Shown here one piece after another: positions 14,850 through 28,500 of a DNA stretch of 64,000 bases. How positions within the stretch are numbered: position 1 is the stretch's first letter; the number at the start of each line of letters is the position of its first letter. The position numbers and the translations under genes are program-made. The notes below the pieces were generated by a model. That model was not told the DNA's origin and made no database searches. It was given only the letters and a program-made list of their open reading frames with translations. Source of the DNA: Macrocystis pyrifera (taxonomy: Eukaryota; Sar; Phaeophyceae; Laminariales; Laminariaceae); NCBI GenBank assembly GCA_031763025.1, contig JASSKH010000020.1, positions 310,001 to 374,000 of the forward strand, written 5' to 3'.

Positions 14850-16393
14850 CGTGATTTCTTCCCGCTCCAAGAACTGAGATCAAAAGTAGCGATGATTTCC
14901 TGTCCAATAATAATAGACGATTCTGACTTTTGGGCTTCAGAGATCGCTGCAAAAGACCGCAACAACGTCACAAAAAATTACCATAGAAGTAGGTCTATGC
15001 CAGTGAGATATATACAAAAACTATGAACTGAAACTCGGCACGGTCTTTTTCCTGCACCACTTGGCATTGACCTGATACTGTTCGTACAACTGTAAGTCGA
15101 ACCATTCATTCATCAATGTTTCTTGAAAAAAGTAATTACGAATTGGGACCTAGTATGTTTTTCTATCCGGGGCATGGGTACCCATGCCGAGCCCTTGTAC
15201 ACATATCACAACAATGTTTGTACGCAGTGGAAGCCCATGACATTCTGTACATTGCACTGCTGCTGTGTACGAGCACCATACTGCTGCTGTAGTTGCACAG
15301 CTGCACGAGTGTGTGTCCTCCAGAGGATTCCAAGATATAGTGTTTAACACGGACTATCCACCGCAAGGAGAATTGGTTCTATGTTGTACAGCCAGCAGAC
15401 AGACGGAAACAGGCAGTCCGAGCCGTGGCGTATGCGAGGAGTATTATGGTAAGACAAGGGGCGGCATGGCTCATGCACTGGTCGCACTGCTGCGGATGAT
15501 GCAGACTCGAGGGCGATAGGGGATACCGCCAGTCGCACAGAGCCGGGACGGCAGTGCGACGAACGAAGTCAAGCAATATGATCTCGACCAGGCTGCACGC
15601 TTGCCCAGTACGATATGGCTATGCCCAGGCTACGTGTGCAGTGCTAGTTGTGCTGCGTGACTGGTGCGAGGAGTAAAACTTTGATGGCTTGTAGAAACTT
15701 GCTGTGAGGTTTCCATGGGCGTGTTTGGCTCTAGCAGGTCGGAATGCGTCCCCCGCTTTATTTTGTCAGAAATGCCAATTTTTATTGCACAGAACACCCG
15801 TCACGGAGCCCGCTGGGGACCCTCTCTTGGACCATGACGTACACGCGAGCCCCCTACGCGTCCAGCAGCCGAGAGGGCGTGAAAAGACGCGCGGTCATAT
15901 GAGAAAAGTAGAAGTAGTCTGCAAAAAAGTCACTTATGTACATAGCAGTAGGTATCTACATTATATTGGAATGGAACCGTTCAATGTTTGTGAGGGTACT
16001 GCCTGTCTTATGTGTGGTAAATCAGGTATGCATCATGCCTTGACGCACCCAGGGGTTATCATGGTGACATTCTCTGCCAGCGTACTGTCAACTAGGCGGC
16101 ACATTCAACTTGTAGGTGTTGAACAGATAGAGTGCGATGTTGGAGAGCTCGTGGTACCCCACCAAACGGATAACAAACAAAGTACAGTGCCTTCTGGTGT
16201 AAAAGGAACGACGATATATACAAATGCATGACCGGACGTTTCTCATCCCCCCCCCCCCCCTCCCCCCCGTGCGCCCTCCCTGCTTCATGGTTCGTCTAAT
16301 AAAACTTATTTCTTCTCTCTGCCGTGCGACATTCAATGTCCATTGTCAGAGGGTGCGACTTGAGCCTGCTGCTTTCAACAACCTGGAGAAAGG

Positions 16394-16545
16394 ATGAATT
16401 TAATATGCGCTGTGTCAGCGGCAGCCTTCCTGGTCCTTCTCTATGGAATGGGAAATGCGTCGGGGCAACTAGACCTAGGCAGTGCGCTTGGACATCTTGA
16501 GATGGGAGAGTCACCGTGTAACAGCACAACATTCTTTTCCGTCAG
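16394..16545 (+). CDS. Peptidase exon 1: start codon and signal peptide
   Basis: An ATG opens a hydrophobic leader (MNLICAVSAAAFLVLLYG) followed by small residues GNASG, a typical cleavage region. The reading frame runs 50 codons plus two bases to a donor AG|GTACGT, giving phase 2. Exon 2 starts with one base, which completes an Arg codon. This exon lies in the unique spacer, so the left inverted copy lacks it within the window. The assignment to the peptidase rests on phase and position only. Confidence 0.6.
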
Positions 16546-19500
16546 GTACGTTCGCTATCCAACACTACAATATTCCAATAATGTTCGGCACGGCGTGTGC
16601 TATCCCCTTTGAGAACCCGAGAAAAAACGACCATCGTGACCGTCCAGAAGTACGTACCTCGTTGTGAATTGCACGGAAACTAGTATGTACCTTTTTCAGT
16701 CACGCAGTGGTGTTTCTGTAGCCGGCGCGTTCGAACGTCAATTTCCCCCTCAAAAGCCAATATTGCATAGTGATACCAAGTGGTGTGCGACCCACAAAAT
16801 CTCGATCTCCAGCGTGACATCCTGTACCTGGTAAACGTACGTACTGTACCCGCTGCGTATATGACACTATTCGCACCTGTCTTGTATGCGCTGCTGACAT
16901 GAAGTAGAACAGGCAACCACAACACCCAGCAATACGGACTGGTTGAAGGAGGTGGCGCGCCCCGCCACCTTATCCTGTGACGGACGGTCGTGTTGCACCC
17001 CAGGCTGCTTGTGTGACGGTACAGGCACCGTCGTACCGCCTGTGCGGTGTTCCACCACCTAAACACGATTATTTTTTTTCTTGCTCGGGGTTGGGGACTT
17101 CCACTTCAGCCGTTACCCTGTAATGTATTTGGGGACCGGTGCACTAGGGGACCGAACGTAACGTTGGGGCGTACGAGACCGGTGTACTAGCGGACCAAAA
17201 GTAAGGTTTGAGCGTACGGGGTCGGTACCCACAAGGACCGCATCGATGCAAGGCAGGAAATGCTGAGATACTTCCATAGGGAGAGTGTTAGTGGCAAGAT
17301 GGTTAGTACGAAAGCCGCGGAAACCAGATGATGGCCGAATTCGATAGAAAAAATACGAAACGATACAACTACTTTCGTACGAACGGTTGGCCTTGTTGAT
17401 TTTAGGCGTACCATCCTCTCAGAGATTAGTCTTCTTTTTCAAGTTCTTGAAATCGGTACAAAATCGTCAGACCGCGTTAACAAAATCTAGCATTTTTATT
17501 GTTCGACTAGTCGTTCCCCGGCTTCGTAAGTACAAAATCGAACTCGGCCGTCAACTGGTTTCCGCCGACTTTGTACCAATCAACTTACCACTAGCACTCT
17601 CCCGATACAAGTATTCCCGTATTTCCAGCTTGTTTTCTACAGGACACATGAGGATCGATGCGGTCCCAGTCGTAACGGCCCCGTACGCCCAAATTTTAAG
17701 TTTGGTCCTCTAGTGCACGGGTCCCGTACGCGCAAACCTTACGTTCGGTCCCCTAGTGCAACGGTTCCCGGATGCAGTACAAGCCCCCGGCAACGCTTAT
17801 GTCACGGGCGAGGCATAACCTGTACTGATTTTTTAGCGACCTGACCAAGCAAGCTCACGACTAATATCCATGAGCAAGATATGCCACACCTGGTATGTAT
17901 GCTCATTAGTTTTGCCGGAAAACCCCTAACGATAAACTGTTTGCACATCACAATGACTAGCGTTAGATAGCTAACCTGCGATTGAACGTGAGCTCTGTGA
18001 GCTAGACCGTCATCATCGGTATATTTGTGTGCCATGCTGGTGTCTCCAGTTCAGAACACTTTCTTTGTTGCTGACGAGGCAGTTTAGAACAGAGGCTATG
18101 TGTTTGGGCGTGACAGTTGCCTGATAGTCTTCAGCCGATAGACACACTACAGGTAGCGGTACCTCACGAGGTGTTGGGGTTGCCACTTTCCGTTTTCGGC
18201 ATACTTCGCTGAGATATCGCCGCAAAGCGCCCCGCTAGGGAAGTCGGAAATGTAGCAAATGCGATAAGTTACTCTTTGGAAACTCGTAGAACTTGAGATA
18301 GTGAGACCTGAGGGTAACAACGTGTATCTGGGCTCACATTGCGCCATGTGCGCTTCGTCACATTTAATGTAGTTCCAATCACCCGTTGCTGTCCACCCGC
18401 ATTCGTAGTTGGCGCACTTTGAGTTGTCTTAGGTCTACTCCCATGTTTAAACACAAGAACACGAATAACGCAACATATGCCAACAGGTCTGCCTGGGCTG
18501 CAGAAGAGGAGCCTTGTCACCAAAAGCTGCCTCTGGACATGTGGGCCTTCATGAGGGCTCAAGGATCAGCCAAGGACGCTGATGCCCAACATGTATATGA
18601 CGAGTGCATGCGCCAGTCGGAAATTGGGCTAATGGAGATCATCACTCCCAAGGTGAACGTTGTTGTTTTCACATTAGCTCCTCTCGCTGAATTCCTGCCT
18701 GTGACTACAACATCGGCCGAAATAGATAAGCATCTCGACGGGAGAAAACGGGCAAGCACGAAATAGTGAGCACGGCAGTACCATGGCCGCGGTACAAACA
18801 TCGCGTGCTTCACCTGCACAATCGTGCAGTCAACGATGTTCTGCACAAAACAAGCAACCGCTCAAAACACACATATTTCTGACTACATCAACGGTTTAGG
18901 TATTTACCTGCCAATCAGAGACATCGCCGGGCTTCTCGAACCAACACACGTAGCACATGTGTGTTGTGCTCTAATCAATAGGGTAGATATCATTATGTCT
19001 GGCGCGTCGGCGCAAAAACCACGTTCAAATCTACAGACGTATTTCCTCAAATTCCTCAACTCACATAAAAAATAGTGTTAACAGGAGTGGATAGAGTGTT
19101 TATAGCACAGGCCACGACTCCGCTCGTGGCCCTTGCCCTGCATTGCTCATATTTTATCATTGGTATATGATATCGATACATGCTGTGATGCAATACTCTG
19201 GACATGAATGTAAGAAATTTGCTTTTTCTCGTGTGAAGGACCACCGTGATTACTCAGTACCAATTTCATGTTCACAATGTATGTCTTACTCCGGCGCAAG
19301 AAACATATACCCCTCATGGAAATCTGAGCATCTGATATACCAGATACGAAACTACAACATCTAGATGCGCGTAGATTACACGCAGGCGCGCTACGTGAGT
19401 ACACAAGACTACCGTTTATATATTTATTCAACTGACGAACAATTCGGCCCTAAAGTAAGGCGGTACGTACGCGTTACGTTGTGTTGGCAACGAAGTGTTT

Positions 19501-22500
19501 CGGACGGATAAATCTCATGTTTATTTCTGCAAGTTGCAGTGAAATATTTGACGTCAAAATATGTGATATTCAGAATAATTTCTTGATGGTCTTTTTCGTT
19601 TGAATCGCTACTTGGAGGCAGTTTAGGCTACGACGGGATCGGGGTGGGTAAGGGCCGTACAAATCATATTGTAAGAAGTGGAAGCGAAGACTTGATACAT
19701 CAACCATTTGTTTATCAATAACCAAATCTAACCCATCTACAACGTCAATAGCGTCTGTACCATACAAAAGAGTCTTTCTTCTTCGTATTCTTTGTGTCGC
19801 CATCGCCGAAAGGACTGGGACTCGGACATGCTCGATGCAGCCCCCGGGGAAATTGTGAGCCGTAGCGAACACGCGGCGACGTTTTTGTGCACGGGTGTCG
19901 AGGACTTCGAAGGTAAGGGACACTGCTAAGGCATATCAGGGACGTCATGACTTCTGAGCTGACAGGAAATACTTTCTGCTAGCGCTGTGATTGTGATATA
20001 TGTCAAAACACTTAAACAAAACGCGTGTATGTGATGTATCCATAGGAACAGCACAGCACAAGTGCTAGGGTGGAAATAGCTTGCATGACTTTTTACTTTT
20101 TTTTTTAGACGACGTTCTCCCCTCACCTCGCCCAAGAAAAGCCGACCTAAACCAATTACTACGACAAGCAATTCCAACCACCATAATAAGTGTAGAACAA
20201 AAACTAGTGCGAATCATGAGCGAGATTCCACCGACTTTGGGTAGTCGCAAAGGTTTGGAGCCCTGTCAGTCCTACATCGCTTCGGCGAAACGTGCCGCCT
20301 AAATCTTAGCAAGCGCCACAACTGTGAGTCGAGGTTTGCTACGATAGGGCGAGCGTGTTTTGACATTTAAGCTTTCGGAAAGATGGGGCGGTTCGCAACC
20401 CAAAAACGTCGGATTTATTTTTTTTGTTTGCTATGTTTGGATGTTTCGCGTATACCATGGAATTGTTCATGGGTTGCACTTTTGTCCTTCTTGAAATCAG
20501 TTTTTGGATGGGGAAGAGATATATTCCAGCGAAGAGCTTAGGTACAGGCACATTTAGGGCGCTGCCCCTTCCATAGCACGTATCGATCCGCCTGACATCC
20601 CAGACTGTGCTTTTGGTCGAGAGTGACCGTCACCTTGGGTCGTTCACACATGTGGCCGGGAGCCCCCCTTTGTTCAAGGTGGTCGTAATAACATCCCTGT
20701 GGAGGCATTAGACAACGCAGAACATGCTTCAAGTTCTCGGCGACCTCTGAACTCGTTATGGGTAACGGTGTGCTCCGTTTTGCAATGTGTCGACGACAGA
20801 TTGTGTTTCGCCCATGTCGCGCAGAGGGGGGGTATCGTTCACCTGTGTGCAGACGATGCCCTCTACGAAAGAGGGATGCCGATTTGTCCGGAAACTACAC
20901 TATTACCCACCATTTGTTTCAAGTGACGAACTTTCCAATCATTGTGTCGTTGTAGTTGCATTCGGCTTGCACAATAGTTTGGGTGACAGACAGACCAAAA
21001 GCAGGCCGAACACACCCGGTGAGGCTTTTACCTATTTTGTAGAGTCATTTTCTGGGGGGAGCAACGACGTCTAGTTGCAGAAATAAATAGGTGCGACTAT
21101 GAATGCCCATTCGTCGTCAGCGAGTGGTCTACCGTAGCCACTGTGTCAGCCGTCATCTCCGTCTCCTATACCCAAGTAGTTGCCGTGTATCTCACTCTGA
21201 CATAAATATCCGTACTTTACGTGTTATACCATATGTTTCGTGATCTAGAGCTGTGGGCCATAGCATATTAAACCGGTTTCATGTGCAATTTTTCACGAAG
21301 TTTGGTTTTATTTAGATGTCGAGCTCGAACCTCCAGACCACTTAGGTACAGCCAGCCGTATCATACCCTGTTATGTTTTGCGGTATATGATTGTAACCTC
21401 TCAGCTAGTAGTCGGGGCTGGCAGATCGGACGTAAATATGTAAACGTCGTAATAAATGGTATATGGCGATGGATACCGATAATAAGCAATAACACAACGA
21501 TAGACATTCACCGTGTACCGCAGTGAGTTGAGTTTCAGCCTCACATGCAGCCATTCGTGCCGCTCGTTACGAAATACCAATGTCGCCAAATGTGCGTACA
21601 CCTCCCCCCACAGTTCGTATTGTAATACAGAAATGTTTTCCGTTGCCTCGCCCTCACTATTCACGATTCCGCCTTCTCAGCCATATGCAACGATGAAGAC
21701 ATCTCGAAGGCAGTGCACGTTCTACCCAATGGTGCTTCGTATCCCGGAACGCCGAGGGGTCGTAGGCACCTACAGACTACTACGAGCGAAGCTGGCGCAG
21801 CTCACCAGGCAAGTGATCTTACGGAAAGTGTGTAAATCGCCGGTCATTGTTCGTCGAATGGTCAAAACATACCGATAAAGTTGGTGTCTGGTGGTTTTTG
21901 TTTTCTAGACGATTGGCACGACGGCGCAAGCAATGTGCTGGAGTATTCCCCGAGAATCAAGAGCTGCACTACGCGTGTGAATCAGATTACAGTGCGTCAT
22001 TAGTACTGCCACGTGTGCCACAGCAACAAACGTCCCGTTCACATGCGTAAACGTTGTGCCAGGTGGACGAGTTGATTCAGGGATTGGAGGATCTCTTATG
22101 TCTTCGCACGACAGGAGAAGATCAGACCATCTGCGTTATGAGTGACAGTTTCAACAACCTGGGGCTCGCGGCTGACTTGCAAGCTTCTGGTGACCTTCCT
22201 GCTGTTGATGTCGTCAAGGTACAGTAAGACCAATGAACGTGTTGGGCCTAGAAGCAAGCCACCGACACCGTGCCTGTCCGTGCGCGTTGTTGCAACAGTA
22301 CAATTTCTCTCCTAGTCAACTGTCATCCATCGAACCACTGCACCGTGCCAGTGGCATAGGTTGCGTCCGGGGGCATCTTCCTTCGTTTGGTTCATCGTGT
22401 GATGTGGTCCCCCCCAACGCCAACGGTCTACACCTTGCCCAATGTAGGACTCAGTTATATGTGCAAATGGGTTTGTCAATCGGCGGGATATTCATTTGTT

Positions 22501-25500
22501 CTCTCAGTCACTGAGGAGATTACAGAACACACGCCCGCGAGCGGTGGCGGGGCATTGTCCTACATGTGGTAGTTATTTAGGGCGCGCTGGAACGGCACAC
22601 ACAACCCTGTTTTGTTGCGAGCACGCTCTGAAAACGTATGGCTCTGTGGCCTAGGAGGGTCAGGAATGGTCCCTTACTTTATCTACACCGGGGCCGGTAT
22701 TACGATAGAGGTCCACTCTATTTTTTCTGAGGCCCCTCATCCATACCTCACCGCGCGAAAACGGACATCAGCAAAACCCAAAGTGCATCTCGATGAAACG
22801 TCTCATGGCCCAACTATTCAAAAAAAGTCATATTTCGAAACAAGATTTTCATTGCGTCAACTTTGAGTGAAGGAGCCCAGTCATTACAAAAAACATTAAT
22901 TGGAAATGCGCTACCTATATCGTTGAGTACGCCTCTGCTCTAATGTTGTTTTGCACCGCTCGAGACTGGTACGACGGTAAGGTTTGGGCGGGGGGGGAGG
23001 GGTGATTTCCGCCTCAGGAGCGGTTCTTAGTAGGATGCAGCTCACCCCTTCATGCGACTCGTCAGACACCTCACGGCGCTTCGCGCTTGGTGCAAGCAAT
23101 GTCTTCCTGGTCGGTGAAAACCCGACATGCCCCGTCCCGGCATTGAAGGGATGCGAGGGTCTATGGCCATACGACTACGGCCATGCATGAGATCGAGTAC
23201 ATCTCTCCTATCGAGTACACCCCCCCCCCCCCCCCCCGTACTGTTGACCGTATACGGTCCCCATACTGATTACGTTGGATATATGGCATGTTCAGTCGTG
23301 GGTCATTTCATTTATATTATACACTCAGGGTGACACATAGAGGCCACCCATTGAGGAAATTGAGAGTGATTTGTTTCCGTCACAGCGAGGGGGGGGACTA
23401 GTAAAGATAAACCAGTGATCGTATGTATATCAACGGCAACCGTACAAAGATCAAACAGCCAGAGTGTATAATAAAAACGGAGGAACCCACTACGCTACGC
23501 TGCTGTCAGGCTCTATTACGTGGCCGAATATTCCGAAAGCGACATGCGCGCTCATCACGGGCTGTCGGAGTCTGATCCTGCGCGTTACAGTTGAATCTAG
23601 GGCTGGTCGGAGCAACCGCGGGCTTGTGCCCGCCATGACTCCCCCGTTTGTCTCAACGTGCGGGGAGTGTACACCTGATTGACAATTGCTTAATATAAAA
23701 GTATATCACCATCTGCCTCTATATCCGAACGAAACCTAACCAGTTTTCAGGCAGAAATACAGGTGAGGTACCTTCGTTCGCCTCACGGATAGATGACGGC
23801 TAAATCCATCGTAACATTCGGGGGCAGCGCAGCCCTTCGCGCTACATATCGCATTGCGACAGTTTCTTCTAGTCCATAGCCCCCCTTCGCCGACGGCCAA
23901 TTAAATGCTTTTTGTTTTGTCGCAATCAACATTAGTGGTTGCGCACGTGTATATACAACATTGTGAAGTTGGTGCCGCCACTCGGGATCGTGCCGAAAAG
24001 CCCCCTTGAAAAACATTTTATGTGACCGATATACTGTTGTTTCGTGGCTTGGCGCACGTACATGTCGACCAGCACACAAGACACATGAATACTTAAGCGT
24101 TGTACTTTGGACCTTGCTATCCAGCAGCACCTTCGACCGTAGACCACGTTCGAAACACGGCAATATGGTCGCCTCATAGCGACTAGGCCACATCAGCTCA
24201 ACAGGTTTGGATATTATATATCATTGTCTACTTCCAATATCGATGGAACATAAACGTACCAAACGTATTATACGTGCCGAATGGGGATTGCGTATCAGAT
24301 TAACGTCGGACTACCGTCAAACTGACGAACAAACGTCCTTGCTCTTCGAGTTTGCTTTTACGTTGTATTGTTCGAACAGGTTCGGTATTTGTTATTTCAT
24401 ATATATGAAGCATGCACAAGCTTCCTCCTTCAAACGATTTGTGCCTCGTCTCATTCCCATTTGTTCTTCCGCTTCATGCGGTTCAGTTGGACCCGACCGA
24501 TGCCGAACAACCCAACTGGGTAAAGTGCTCTTTTCGTACACGCCCTTTAGAGCTGAAGATTTCCCTTGGATCCGCTCAGCCGGCTCGTAGCTCAGGAACC
24601 GCTCGCACAACACGCCATGCGGTGACCTCGCCACCGTCGCGGGGCCATTCATGGGGTGTGATGGTGCCGCGTCTGGCCGACAGACGTTCATGACCGTCAC
24701 AGATGTACTACTTGACACCTTTGGAACCTACTTTGCTTCTCATGGTTGCATTCCATGTACACAAGTATCCCTTGCCAATTCGGTTGTTCGTCAAGTATTC
24801 GCCTTCAGTGTTTAACTTACCGTCGGGAATTTGGTGGAAATGTGGAAACCTCCACGCTGGGAACCGCAGATATTGTTTTAACACCCTCACTGTTGCGTGA
24901 ATCGTAAACGCCCATTTTTGGTTTTTTGTAGGGGCCACAAATGACGTTTAACGTGGTGGCACAAAACCGTATTGGTCACCATGCCTTCTTGGTGGAAGAT
25001 ATTGTCTCAATATATTGAACTGACGACGGGGTGGGAATTCTAGAACCCACTCATCTGTGAATGACAACGCCCATAACATGAAACATAAGCGTTATGACCT
25101 GCATACACGTGCCCCATCTGTTCAGAAACTCCTTTCTGTGCTTCGTTTCGCGTTTATCCCGCCTGCTACAGGACTTGCCCGGTGTCGAAGGTACTGACGA
25201 AGGTAAGACCAAATAAATGATCTCCAGATCACTATGATGCATGCCACGAAAGCGGTACACAAAATCCTTGCAGAGGCCGCCTACGCAAACTATATTAGGG
25301 GCAGCACGTGTAGGACACACTATTTCTTAACTGAAGGGGCTGCTAAACTACCGTAACAACTAACCTCCGACGCCTTCATCTGGAACGAAATATAATTGAC
25401 GCATTTATACTACTGGCCTAAAACTATTTCTGACTGACCGCACTCCACAACCAGCTATCGTCATAACCAAGTTAGGTACCAGGGTATCTACAATGGTATT

Positions 25501-28500
25501 TGTGCTATACTTAGCCTTTGGGATTGCTCCTCAGGTTCCACTTTACAATGTTCCCCACAGTCAGTTCAGGGTTACCGCAGGTATTGGAGCTTATAGCTTC
25601 TATGCTGTAGCTCAAGCCAGGAGGCTCATAATAATATTGTGGTAACGCGACCGAAGCACCGATTTGTTTAGGACGACCAGGAAGCCCAACACACGATGCC
25701 TACGGGTATACCTCGCTTTTATTGTGGACGTCTGATCTCATCATCAACACAGCAGGATTACCCGCACCCCTTGCACGTGTGGTTGCATGTGTGCATCGTT
25801 TTTGAAGGATCTGCTATGATTGAGCTGGCGTTTGACATCGCACGCGGCGCGAACTACAAATTTAACTCGGCCACCCTCGGCGAGCAGGCAAGTGGTTGCA
25901 GTATGGCGCGGCCGTCTGTTGTTCAGCATCCAATATTATAATAGACGTTTCCACGCCTCTAGCCCTGTCCGCTGTCATGTTGAATTGACAATCCCACGGC
26001 AGAAATAGTAGACCGGCATCCCTCCTTCCCTCTTTTACTATGTTCGTATTTTGGTCCATGGGACCCAACCGGTATATCTCAAGTCTCATATCCAGGAAAG
26101 CGCTGCAACGGTCGCAGGATGTCGTTTGGGTCCTATGTTTTCACCCTGTCCCAACCACTCGCCCGAGTGACAACAATGATTCTTATGCTTGCAGCCTCAA
26201 ATATTTCCCAACTCAATGTGTTAACGTCTAGATTTAAATGAGGTACGGATCCACTTGCACGAGAGGAGCAAACGCGGTAGTGAAGACATTGGCATCACAG
26301 CTTGTTCGGGTACATTACTCCGATCAATTTATCCAAAATATCATATTTTACTCGTGTTTGTTTTGTTGATCCTCAGACATTTGCGGACGATATCGGAGTC
26401 TTGGCTGATACGGAGCAATGCGACGTTATCGTCGACGACATCGGATATTATACGGAGTAAGTGCACGGCTTGGCCGAGACATAAGTGGTCGAATTGTGGC
26501 AGATGTACTATTCATTGGTTGTGATCTACTTGACTCTTATTTGCTGTACAGACTAAATTTTTTAAACGTATTATCTTCAATGCGCTCAATAGGACGGGGC
26601 GTTACGTACATGTTGAACACTTATGGACCTGACTCAGACGCAAGTTGTACTTCTGACCGGTGGGGGTTCTCGTACCCAACATCGCACCTTCTTCGAAGCT
26701 TCTTCGTCGTCTATGGACTTGGGACACGGTATTCTCGTCGGGTTAAGCTTTGGTTTGTGTCATATATAGCCTGTTTTCGGGCGGTGTATAGGGTCTCCTC
26801 TCAGATAGTCGTGGGTTCTACGATAGTCATGGAACGTTTCCTTGCAGAACTAACGTGACGACTGCCGGTGCTCCCCGACCGAGTGCCTTCTCCGATACCG
26901 TCGGAACTAGAGTACACGTTGCGTTTGGAGTGTCTTGTATCCTACACCAACGTCATTGGGTTGCACATCGCTTGTTTTCAACGTGAGACGTCTTGGTGGG
27001 ATAAATAACACGAATCCTCTTCGAAGAAAGAGCCCCCTGAAAAAAGGCGATAAAGACCTGCCGTAGCGCGTAGCAGTCAAGGGCACCATAATATTTATAA
27101 GGTGCTTCCTCTTATGTTGTGTCATGCTTGCGTGTAGATGAGCAACGTCGGGGTGCCCGCCGGTGGTTTCGATCCGTGCCGTTATGTTAGGCCAAGTTTT
27201 CGCGATGGCGTTATCGCCAGCGCTGTCGACGACGCAACCGAAGAGCATGACGTCTTGTACTTCTCCAGCGCAGGGAATAGCGGGCTTGGGCACCGGTTCG
27301 TACCGGTGAGCTTTCGATGTGAGGTTGTTAGCGCCCTAATTTGGTTGGGGTTGTAATATAGAACATTAACACTTTATCGAGCACTCACATGATCAAGTGA
27401 TTTGTGATGCTACCAGATCAACGGTATTCATCGCCTCCGCCAACGATGGTTGGGTCGCCCAACGTCGGCACAGTACACGCGAAAATGTAATTGTTCGTTG
27501 ACCCAAATGGGCGATTTCCAACTCTACGATTGACTCTGTTTCGCGATTCGTCATCTCATAATTTCGTTAACCAGGACTGGGAGTGTCAGACTTCTCTCTT
27601 CGGTACCGCGACTGAGGCTCCTTGCACTGAAGGGGTCAGTGCGCACGTTTTCATCCCATCCGACTCGTCGTTTGGCAGGTAAGACCCCGTTAGTCGATGT
27701 CCTGTGACGAAATTCTATTTGCATCATGGCACTACATAGCGTGGGAGTATATGTGTTTCTCTCTCCTTTTCGATTGAGTCATTTGTTGCAGGCAGCCTGC
27801 CAATCGTCTGCAGCCCTCAGAATCCGTCGTGCAATCTGGATTCTACCCGTTTCAACTATCCTGGTCGATGCGGCTGGTGCTGCGAAAGTGGTACTACCCT
27901 GAGTTTCACTACCAGGCTTATCCCTCTCGGTCGAGTGCCTCCGAACCTCACTCCAAATTATACTGGGAACTATTTGGTTGGCGCAGTGGCACAAAACCTC
28001 CCATGGCGGTGCATATCGCGATACCCAAAGGCTTCAAATCGATTGAGTTGTCACTCCGCAGAGTAGCTCTCGGCAAGTGAAACCAAAGCACCCAAATACG
28101 ACCTTCTGACAGTATTTTTCTGTGTACCCGCAACCGTTTGTTGTGCAGATAGCAATTGGAACAGGGACGGTATGTGTAAGTGCGGTGAATGACGAGTGCG
28201 CTGAATGCCTATGACTTTGCCGCCGTCTGGTAGGTACCTCGAAACGTTGCTGGGCTGCTACGAAACTCGAACTAAGCTGGCATCGCACGTTGCGGCTTGC
28301 CCAGGTCCTTGAAACAAAATACGCTTGTTGTCTGGTATAAATAATCTATTTCCTTCCTATTTGCTTGTCAGGTACTTTTTCCCGTTTATTTCGACAAGGA
28401 CGAGCTTAGTGTTCCTCAAGTGGGACAATGACGAGGGCTCAGCAACCGAGATGACCATGGTCTTATATCGGCTCGACCCTGTGTTCGGCCTTCAAGTCGT

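Larger units (their letters stand above)
13225..16393. other. Spacer, no convincing gene
   Basis: The stretch contains CAG/CTG clusters (about 13278-13380 and 15250-15300), a hairpin (14813-14849) and a C-rich tract about 150 bp upstream of exon 1 (16247-16268). Open frames at 14509-14952 (minus) and 15704-16231 (plus) have no recognisable motif or splice support. A short plus-frame near 14340-14440 looks protein-like but ends in a stop and is unassigned. The promoter of the peptidase gene should lie in the last few hundred bases, but I see no clear element. Confidence 0.5.

Noticed and set aside
27829-28080. 83-codon plus frame between exons 10 and 11
   Set aside because: Exons 10 and 11 join directly through a split Arg codon, which leaves no phase-compatible place for it.
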